Positions 51,401 through 60,000 of a DNA stretch of 60,000 bases are shown one piece after another; within the stretch, counting starts at the first letter, position 1; every line of letters begins with the position of its first letter. The translations under genes were made by a program, and so were the position numbers. The notes under the pieces were generated by a model. That model saw nothing but the letters and a program-made list of their open reading frames with translations, ran no database searches and was not told the origin of the DNA. Origin of the DNA: Tubiluchus corallicola (lineage: Eukaryota > Priapulida > Priapulimorpha > Priapulimorphida > Tubiluchidae); assembly GCA_030141605.1 (NCBI GenBank), contig JAQGDQ010000024.1, positions 825,501 to 885,500 on the forward strand, written 5' to 3'.

Positions 51401-53037
51401 TGATCAGCAGGACCATTATAATTCCAAGAATACCACATCATCATAGTGTATTGCTAATGCAAAGTGATGGTGCAATAATTGTCTTTCCAATACCATAGTG
51501 CACACTGACACAGTGCTTGATTATATTATATAGCTCCAATTATCATATAGGTCATAGGGCACTACACTTATAATAGCATTTCAATAAAATATGTTACTCA
51601 CTAATATGTAACTTTTTCGTCAACTGGTCAGGAAAAAGACAATAAACAACATGTAATGCATCATGTACAGTGGTGCATAAAACACCATTTCGAACCTCTT
51701 AAAGTTGGTTAAATACGGCAGCTGGGTAAGCCTAGAAGAAGTTCTGCCTGCAGTCGCTCATCCATTTATCCATTTACTAATCAAGCTCAGTGCTGCTTAC
51801 AATCAGTGATTGCTAATTGATAAATTTAACGAACAAATAATGCTAACAATAGCAAAATTGACCATTTTTCAAAATTTACCTTTGTTATGTAGCTATGCAG
51901 CCATCTAGACAGTTTCATAAAACTGACAATTAATTGCAGTAAAAAAGTCAAAATGTCAAGTTGACAATCACACAAAGTGACGATCAGTAATAGATATTTT
52001 ATGAAAACCACCAAATGAGAAATATTGGCAACAAAATTGCTCAAAAGCAACATACTCTCTATAAATTGATAGTAAATCCATGACTAGTAAATTATAAAGA
52101 AATTGTAACTTATCTATTTTTATGTTTCAGTAATGAAACCATTGTTTAGAGTGAGGTAACCTGTTACCACCATTCAAAGGAGGAAAAAAGACAATGCTAA
52201 TAAGAGGTGAAAAAGTCAAATTGTCCAACAATCAATAAAAAGCTTTAAAATGCCCGAAAAGCACCAAAATACGGAAAACTCTGATCTGCGGATCCAAATA
52301 GAAGTTGCACTCTATTCGTCTCGATTGCTTTTGGGTATCGTGACAACTCGGAATGGGACCAGCAATGCTAGTTACAAAGACTAAGACATCATCAAGTGTA
52401 AATCATAAGTACTGGGCTGAACCAAAACGAAAGGCAATAAATCATTCTGTCTGAACGGACCTTACTAGAAGGTAGATATACTGCAGACATATGTTTTTCA
52501 ATGTTGGCAACTACGTTGAGTTTTTTGTGCAGAAATGGTAAAATTGAATTGAAGCTGAATATAACAGATATCATTACCTACAAAGATTAGCAGCACAATG
52601 CGCCTGTACAACAATGAGCAGACCTAGAGACAAAAACTGTAAAGGATTTGCTCACTGACACTGCATTCAACTCCATCCCCGTTTACATATTGGATCATTT
52701 TGACAATAAATTATTAAGCAGAGGCATAAATATTACAAGCTATATAGATCAACACTTGATTCCGTTGCCATGGTAACCGATAATGCAAAGCGAAGAGAGA
52801 AAAAACGGCGCTAAAAGAAAAGTGTTTAATGTGCTCGGTCAATTTTCTTTTTCCCGTTGGAGAAGAATAGGTAGTTAGTCAGATGCAGTTGGATATTAAC
52901 CAGTATATATGACCTGATCAAGTTCGAATTTTGCAAACATACCGCTGGGGAATGCTACAAACTTAATGGCGCATGTAAGTGGTTGTAAGTGGTACATTTG
53001 CTCAACAGAAAAACCTACATACATAGGCAGTAATACA

Positions 53038-53047
53038 TTATATATAC

Positions 53048-53087
<40 letters not shown>

Positions 53088-53088
53088 G
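53038..53088 (+). repeat. (TA)n microsatellite
   Basis: About 50 bases of nearly pure TA repeats with two AA interruptions. Confidence 0.95.
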
Positions 53089-53576
53089 TGTGTGGTTAAA
53101 ATAGTGAAAAGCAAATGCTAATTTCCATGCATGAAAGATATTTTTTTAAATGTATACTGAAATTCTATACCAAAATAAATATATATGTATTACGTAATTA
53201 ATAAAAATATATATTACAATATGGAACAATTATGTGCCTTCATTTTATTAGATATTCACTAGGCACTGTAAGTAGTTCTGGTTTTTATAGATAAATAAAT
53301 ACGAATATTGTATGGGTTTTTATTTCAGTAACCATCCATAGCACATTTATCATATGGTTCATTACACAAATCTCCTTGTTACTCTGTAATTTTTTTTTAT
53401 TTTGTACTAAGTAGCTTAACGTTTTCAAACCGGAGGGGTAAAACAAACACAATAAATGATATCCTGTGCAGGTGTAGTAATGGTTTAAAGATTGTACTCT
53501 GCAATCTAGACTTAGTTGAGCAAATTCTGGAAGTAACATAAAGAATGATTTACCTAAACTTAAGTCTGAAGAATGG

Positions 53577-54470
53577 TTAGGAAAGTTAATGTACATTATC
53601 CAGTCCTGAATGGTACTGATACTTAGGAAAGTTAATGTACATTGTCCAGTCCTGAATGGTACTGATACTTAGGAAAGTTAATGTACATTGTCCAGTTCTG
53701 AATGGTACTGATACTTAGGAAAGTTAATGTACATTGTCCAGTCCTGAATGGTACTGATACTTAGGAAAGTCAATGTACATTGTCCAGTCCTGAATGGTAC
53801 TGATACTTAGGAAAGTTAATGTACATTGTCCAGTTCTGAATGGTACTGATACTTAGGAAAGTTAATGTACATTGTCCAGTCCTGAATGGTACTGATACTT
53901 AGGAAAGTCAATGTACATTGTCCAGTCCTGAATGGTACTGATACTTAGGAAAGTCAATGTACATTGTCCAGTCCTGAATGGTACTGATACTTAGGAAAGT
54001 CAATGTACATTGTCCAGTCCTGAATGGTACTGATACTTAGGAAAGTTAATGTACATTGTCCAGTCCTGAATGGTACTGATACTTAGGAAAGTCAATGTAC
54101 ACATTGTCCTATCCTGAATGGTACCAATACTTAGGAAAGTTAATGTACATTGTCCAGTCCTGAATGGTACTGATACTTAGGAAAGTCAATGTACATTGTC
54201 CAGTCCAGAATGGTACTGATACTTAGGAAAGTTAATGTACATTGTCCAGTCCTGAAAGGTACTGATACTTAGGAAAGTCAATGTACATTGTCCAGTCCTG
54301 AATGGTACTGATACTTAGGAAAGTTAATGTACATTGTCCAGTCCTGAATGGTACTGATACTTAGGAAAGTCAATGTACATTGTCCAGTCCTGAATGGTAC
54401 TGATACTTAGGAAAGTTCCTGAATGGTACCGATACTTAGGAAAGTTAATGTACATTGTCCAGTCCTGAAT
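53577..54470 (+). repeat. 46-bp minisatellite, about 20 copies
   Basis: The unit begins TTAGGAAAGTTAATGTACAT and ends CTGAATGGTACTGATAC. Copies are head to tail and nearly identical, differing mainly by GTTAATG/GTCAATG and CCTGAATGG/TCTGAATGG. One copy carries a 2-bp insertion (near 54093) and one near the right end is internally deleted. A three-unit higher-order pattern repeats across copies 3-8. The 46-bp period would shift any reading frame, so it is non-coding. Confidence 0.95.
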
Positions 54471-54635
54471 CATCGTTTTCCAGTATTCTTTGGAATGTCG
54501 TTTTTTTTCTTAAAGTGTAACTAAATGCAGCTTCGCCTAATTTTTGTATCACGCATACTCTATAAAAGCATTATTACCACTGGTTAGTGATTAACAACTA
54601 TTTGACTGACTAACAGCAAATCATTTAAAACTTAC

Positions 54636-54673
54636 CTGATATTTATGAGGTAAATTTTGCCCTGACAGTGAGC
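54636..54673 (-). other. Candidate non-coding 5' micro-exon
   Basis: On the minus strand a T-rich tract ending TTTTAG|G is followed 38 bases later by ATCAG|GTAAGT, a perfect donor. Both signals have the same strand as ZFHX and lie upstream of its coding exon, which needs a non-coding partner. The 38 bases have no start codon. Chance pairing of splice-like signals in AT-rich DNA is possible, so this stays a candidate. Confidence 0.3.
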
Positions 54674-55769
54674 CTAAAATAAAAAAAACATTTCATTAAT
54701 AAAAATGGCAAACTGGTAAAAAATTGAAAACGACAGTGAGGTGCATTTTACTTTTCAAAACTGGAAAACCGGATAAGAAAGTATTTGAGTCAGTACAGAG
54801 TAAACCTACACACACATTCTACATTGAGTTTAGTGCTCCACTTAATTCATTACTTATTCAATTTTCTGCATCTAAATGATGAGGCAAAGCAGACAAAAAC
54901 AACCAAGTCAACAAGGTAGACAACCGAATCAACAATTCCCATAACTCAAACTGCTGCACAATCTATTTTAATAAGTTGAGTGTCTTGAAATTTATGCGAA
55001 CAAGAAACTTAAAATAAGAATACAAAATAAGAAAATAAGATTAATATTGCAGTTAGCATTCAAGGGCTGGTGACTGATGATACCAGGTCTCCTACTTGCT
55101 TTGTCAGAGTAACTGCATTAGCCAAATGTTTTCAAACTATAAAAGCAGCATTTTAATGCGATCAGAGTAGAAAACTAGCACTGATAATTTGACTATACTC
55201 ACAGTGATTAGTTTATTCCAAAGGCCTAGACAATACCTCTAATCAGAAAAAGTATTATGGCAAGTGAAAAAATGCAAATAAAATCACGAAGCCGGACAGA
55301 CAAGGGCAAGCCGATGACAAACGTATGACGAAATCACTAAATGGTTCAACGAAAGTTTTATGGAGGAAGCTGAATGTGAAGGGCGTAATTACAAACGTTT
55401 TCAAATGCTCCTTGTGCTGAGATTGCAAATGCCTTCAAATACAGTTAATGTATGTATCAGTAAAGCGATACTACCAAAACAGTTGTCTCCTCCCCCGAAC
55501 CCATGCCACATTTGTACTTTGACATGACCGATGCTACTGTATTTCTTTTTCCCCCACCTCCAAAGCATTTCCAGCTTTCACTATCCCTTGCAATGATCTC
55601 TCCAAAACACCTTTTTACTTTTTAACGGGAAATCGTTGTGCTTTTATGAACAAATTTTCACTGTTGACAACTAACTGACACTGCCCTGAAAGAGAGACTG
55701 TTCTTGAAAGAGTAGTTATTACTGTGCATAATTTTCTATACAAAAAGTGCAGGCTGCAAGGCAATTTAA

Positions 55770-56290
55770 AATAAATTTTGCCAGTTGTGGAGCTGCACCA
55801 CTATAAATACATTATTGCATTTATACTTCATGTCAAAGTATCCTACATACAGCGGAATACCCCTCGTAAAATGGTTACTAGCCAACTTTGGCTGCACAAA
55901 CTAACTGGCCATAACGCTCAATGCAGGCCACTTGAGCCGCCGCTAACAATGAGCTCATTAAGCTCGCAAAATACACTTTGCAGACTCAAAAATTCAAATG
56001 GCCGCATATTTCACCGAAGGAATTAACCACCGAGAAAAAAGACCTTGTCGAAGTCCAATCGATTGCATCGGGAGAGCCGAGTTTATGCTTCGCCGAAATC
56101 CGACGCGCCTATTGGACCTTTCAGAAAATAAACAAACCACGCTCTGTCTTTCAAGACCACTTCAACTGCTTGAAGAGTCCATGCAGTAATCATGCATAGA
56201 GCTCAGTTAATGATTACGCGCTCTGCATACACTCTGAGGGCTATATGTGCCGTAATCAACCTCACCCGAGTGTCTTCTTTAAATCTTATC
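55770..56290. promoter_or_regulatory. Long higher-GC unique block, candidate enhancer
   Basis: About 500 bases are noticeably less AT-rich, with GAGCTCATTAAGCTCGC, CAATCGATTGCATCGGG and AGTTAATGATTACGCGC. Two overlapping open frames (55978-56199 and 55998-56189) resemble no known protein and have no convincing start context. A non-coding conserved element is more likely. Confidence 0.25.
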
Positions 56291-57410
56291 AGAACTATAG
56301 TCACGCTTAATAACGCCGAGTTTATATCATGCTTTCTTGTGTAATCTTGTACCCTTGCTCAGGACATTATAGAAAACATTCGCACACCACCCCCACTTCC
56401 CTGATAACGCTGCCCTTCGCATGGCTTCTAAACTAGCCTAAACAAACATGGCGGAATAAGCTGACTCGAGTTTGGTCAGTCTTAAACAAACTTGCATATT
56501 TATCCTGACTGCTTTTATTACGGCGTGTAAAGATCAATTAGTTTAGCTAAACTGTATGAATATGAGTGCAGAATCCATGCTGTATTCATAGCGAAGTGAT
56601 GGATGACCGGCAATCGATCGTTTGACCATGTAATTCTGATTAACTATCAACCATTACATACACGCACTCACACTCACAAAACCATCACGCTATCTCGAAC
56701 TGAAAACTTGCCGTAGCGCCGAAATATGTTTACGTCCCATCGTGGCCATGTTGATTTTGACATTTTGTCTGCAATGTCAAAACACCGACACACGTGAGAA
56801 AACAGGACAGCAAAAGCGCGCGAGTTTGCCGCAAATTTAATGCTTAATTTAATAATAATTTCTACGGCTAAAATGCATTTTCTTGCCAGCATAAATTGGT
56901 GTTTCTGAGAAAGTGTTGCAGCTCGATGAAAAGTCTATGCCTGGCACGTTTAATAATGTGATTTTACAACAGCGCATTACGACAAAGAGTTAAAAGCAGT
57001 TGCAGACTTGCAGGAGTTGTAAAAATGCGAAGTACTTCCCCCAACCCTCTCCCCATTGAAGTACGTGAACGCCATATCATTTGCTTTTTATAGTAAAGTA
57101 AAACTCAGCTTTCTCCTGGTGATTCCCCAACAGGGTTATTTTTACTTCGACTTCGCTAATCAAAATTTTAATACACTAGCTTCTTTTAGTTTCTTCTGGA
57201 GTTAAACAGACACACAGCATGTGTTTGAGTTGTCTTATCTTGTCGGATAGTTAATGCGATTACACTCACGAAATCTGCAGTTAGTTCATCTTATTAACTT
57301 ATTAATTTACTAGACATTGCGTGGATTATCATAAAATTTTCAGTTTCTAAATTTTAATCAATATCTTAGCCAATATTAAGCCGTAAACTACAATGGCCTA
57401 GGATGGAGCA

Positions 57411-57546
57411 ATATATATATATATATACATATACATATACACATACACCATATACATATACATACATACATGCATGCATACATACATACATACATACATA
57501 CATACATACATACATACATACATACATACATACATACATACATACA

Positions 57547-57580
<34 letters not shown>
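57411..57580 (+). repeat. (TA)n followed by a (CATA)n microsatellite
   Basis: An AT tract of about 18 bases leads into a nearly perfect CATA tetranucleotide array of over 100 bases (57460-57574). All frames through it are open and give Tyr/Val/Cys/Met or Tyr/Ile/His/Thr repeats, which are not genes. Confidence 0.97.
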
Positions 57581-58149
57581 ACTGACCCTGTAGTCACAGA
57601 TTTTTAAATATCCGACTTCTGAGAACAGCGTATGACGTAACAACAAAAATGTAACTATTTGTGGTGTATTAAGACAGCTTATACGTCATGTCATACTTCA
57701 GCTGCGTTACGAGATGTATGGCATTTTACATAAAGTTGTAGTAATGAGTTTTCTTCTTAACTTGCCTTAATACTTTAAATTGAAATGTTTTAAGGACAGC
57801 AGAGAAAAAGAAAATAAACCATCTTTGAAAAGAATAGTGTCTTACAATACGCAAAAACAAGCTAATATCAGCATGTGTGGCTTCATTAATCTAAATCAAT
57901 TAACAAAACTTTTAATTATTGTCTGGAATACTTTACACAATGACATTTTAAAAACAGCTTTGCCCAACCAGCATTCTTGCGGGCAATAATTATACCAGAC
58001 GTACATAATCGAATAATCCAACATAATGAACTCGTTAATTTGCTTCCGAACGAAAACTCGAGACAGAGAGGAGAAAATTAAAACAACCGCTGGGAAAAAC
58101 AACAAATGACTTGAGAACTCGGTAATGATATAATAAAAATCATCACGAC

Positions 58150-58580
58150 TAATGACGATAACAGTGAAAAATTTGTTGCGCGCACAGCCGCCCATCGGTC
58201 CGACATGCGGTTTCCATTTACTTGCCGAATATTGCAATCCCATTTCAGCGCTATTTCCCACCAGATGTGGTCAACACACATTAATTACACATCGCTAATG
58301 AGCGTGTAGCTGGCTAGAGTTTCAGCATTGTTGATATAAGCAACATGGACAGAGTTTATTTAAGGTCAAGGCCTTTCCTCTTCGCATCCATACAGCTTTG
58401 CGATGTTTGCATGCTGTTATGAGTGCAAGAATGTGCACAGCCTTAATTCGCATAAACGTGCCAGAAATTACATGTGTTTTAATTTCGTCAAAAAAATGTT
58501 ATTTTCTGCCGATGGCGGCGCTTAAGCTTTGCTAAGCTGCACTACGTTAGCACTCTGGCGCGCAAAATCAAAACATATTT
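58150..58580. promoter_or_regulatory. Higher-GC unique block with E-box, nuclear-receptor and YY1-like motifs
   Basis: Contains CACCAGATGTGG (E-box), AAGGTCAAGGCC (nuclear receptor half-site-like), CCGATGGCGGCGC (YY1-like) and ACATTAATTACAC. It has no simple repeats and no recognisable coding frame. Confidence 0.25.
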
Positions 58581-59754
58581 TTACCATTAAATATTGTGTT
58601 AAGCGTTGCAGCGGAAGTCACAGATTTTAGATTTTAAACCATGGGTTGCTCACATTCACATTTGTTCAGTTACCACTAACCACATACCCACTTGAACAGC
58701 CATTGGTCAGTTACAGAAACTATTTAGCCAGTGAGTTGACCTGGAGACTACACACAAGGAAGCTGGTGGTATACTCGACCGCGGCAGCATTGCTTAACTT
58801 CTACAGTTATGAATTGCTGAGGTACACAACTGCACACGTACGTACTCCGTCCTTTCGGTTCGTAGTATGTAATTATGCAAGTAAAGTTTGTTTGTTTGTT
58901 GTCTGTTTAGTAAATTAATCTGCTTAATCCTACCAAGAAACTATTTTTTAGGGCTCATTTACCATTTTTTGTATGCCCTATAATAAACATGTCAAACTGC
59001 CAAATACGTTCATTAACAGTTACCTGTAAAAAAGAAAGGCTAGCATGCAATGGGGAAACCAAAATGAAGCCCACAAAACGTATACTCATTGACGACCAAT
59101 AACTGATTCACTTCGATCGACTTTGAGATCTGACGTATCTCGCCGAAGATGTCGTCGAAGCGATACTTGTCAAACCGTGAAATCATTACAAAAATGACTA
59201 CAAAGCATCTAAACTGAAAAAAAACAAGTAACCAACACACACCCCCCACACCAACACCCCACCCAAAGACATACAGACGCAGTAAAAAGCAGCTCATCCA
59301 TGAAAACTTTTTAACTAATACTTCAAACTTTATGTTAGCGCAGTACATTAACATACTGAAAAGCATATATTCATTCGGGTATTGACCAATCATACTAAAA
59401 TGTCATTTATACAGAAATAGTAAATAAGACTCATAGCAAAAACACACAAATTCCTAATGTAATAGTGATATTACTCTATGAAATCCATTATAACAATAAA
59501 AACAAGATCTTGAAGACTTCAACACAAAGCTAACATAACAGTCCACTAACGCAAACACAAGAATAGGTAGTTGCACAAGTCACGGAATTCAGATAACACA
59601 AAATTCTACAAGCAACCGTTACCTTATTACGATTCTCTGTAAATGACACAGCGGCAGGCGGGCTTCCCCATAACACAGATCGATGATAGCTTCATATATA
59701 ATAATTATCGGCTATGCGCTATTCATGTAATGCACAAAGATTTCACCTTGTAAC

Positions 59755-59890
59755 AAAGAAATCGCTTCGTGCTCATTGGTTACATGGCAAATCACCCTAA
59801 AGTCAGACAGGGGCAAAAAACACCCGCGCGTGTAGTCAATCGACGCCCGGGACACGACAGCTGCACGTCGGGCAGTTTATGTTACACACA
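59755..59890. promoter_or_regulatory. CpG-dense patch with CCAAT box, second candidate promoter
   Basis: About ten CpGs occur in 59823-59872 (CACCCGCGCG, CGACGCCCGG, CACGTCGGGC). An inverted CCAAT box (ATTGG, 59775-59779) lies on its left side, and on the minus strand a donor-like AATAAG|GTAACGG ends at 59623. This resembles an invertebrate CpG-containing promoter oriented towards ZFHX, but no start-site evidence exists. Confidence 0.25.
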
Positions 59891-60000
59891 CACTATAGCT
59901 GTCTCTTTTAACTCGTCTCAACATGATGCATAAAACATGCGGAATGTTTCTAGGTTTCTGTGCCTGGAAAAAACGACCGTACATGCAAACGTGAACTAAA

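Larger units (their letters stand above)
19598..60000 (-). other. Upstream intron(s) and/or 5' flank of the ZFHX gene; no other protein gene recognised
   Basis: About 40 kb upstream of the coding start contains no open frame that I recognise as a known protein. Frames above 60 codons are explained by chance, microsatellites or tandem repeats. The contents with some support are listed separately: a 5S-derived element, tRNA-like elements, tandem arrays, CpG-dense patches, candidate micro-exons, CTCF-like sites and homeodomain/POU-motif clusters. The rest (for example 26.0-28.5, 29.8-31.9, 33.0-35.5, 36.0-37.7, 41.2-43.5, 48.4-50.1, 51.4-53.0 and 54.7-55.7 kb) is AT-rich sequence in which I see nothing specific. 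Confidence 0.6.

Noticed and set aside
53577-54470. CRISPR-like appearance of regularly repeated units
   Set aside because: The copies are directly adjacent with no unique spacers, and the DNA is animal. This is a minisatellite. The same applies to the 47.8, 50.2 and 40.7 kb arrays.
55978-56199. Overlapping 73- and 63-codon frames
   Set aside because: Neither has recognisable protein features; the length is possible by chance in the locally higher-GC block. They are kept only as part of a candidate regulatory block.
57366-57646. Overlapping frames encoding Met-Tyr-Val-Cys repeats
   Set aside because: Artefacts of the CATA microsatellite.

Overview
This window looks like about 60 kb of nuclear DNA from an animal, most likely an invertebrate bilaterian. 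A marine lophotrochozoan such as a mollusc, annelid or brachiopod would fit, but the sequence alone does not settle the phylum. The reasons are an AT-rich background, one long exon with eukaryotic splice signals, very large non-coding spans, microsatellites and minisatellites, and decayed tRNA- and 5S-rRNA-derived elements. I see no bacterial operons, CRISPR array, intact transposon, virus or ribosomal RNA operon.

Only one protein-coding segment is secure: the large first coding exon of a ZFHX3/ZFHX4-type (zfh-2-like) zinc finger homeobox transcription factor on the minus strand. Coding runs from the ATG at 19549 to a consensus splice donor at 16465/16464 (1028 codons plus one base). A pyrimidine-rich splice acceptor at 19598/19597 opens the exon 48 bases upstream of the ATG. 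The exon carries the N-terminal zinc-finger half of the protein. The homeodomains must lie in later exons beyond the left edge (below position 1), so the intron at 1-16458 is at least 16.4 kb long.

Positions 19598-60000 lie upstream of the coding start and should be 5' intron(s) and/or 5' flank. No further protein-coding gene could be supported there. What can be seen: (i) two candidate non-coding micro-exons (35563-35621 and 54636-54673) bounded by good splice sites on the same strand; (ii) two CpG-dense, CCAAT-box-containing patches (about 25.6-25.77 kb and 59.75-59.89 kb) that could be promoters; (iii) segments dense in homeodomain/POU motifs that resemble developmental enhancers; (iv) CTCF-like sites; (v) several tandem arrays, with units of 60 bp (47.8 kb), 52 bp (40.7 kb), about 50/159 bp (50.2-51.4 kb) and 46 bp (53.6-54.5 kb); and (vi) a 5S-rRNA-derived SINE-like element at 24.4 kb plus tRNA-like elements.

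The working picture is a dosage-sensitive developmental regulator sitting in a gene desert rich in putative cis-regulatory DNA, as known for vertebrate ZFHX3/4. I found no convincing new multi-gene system. The most testable new points are an in-frame tandem splice donor, a uORF ending two bases before the main ATG, the candidate 5' exons and promoters, and the enhancer-like blocks.
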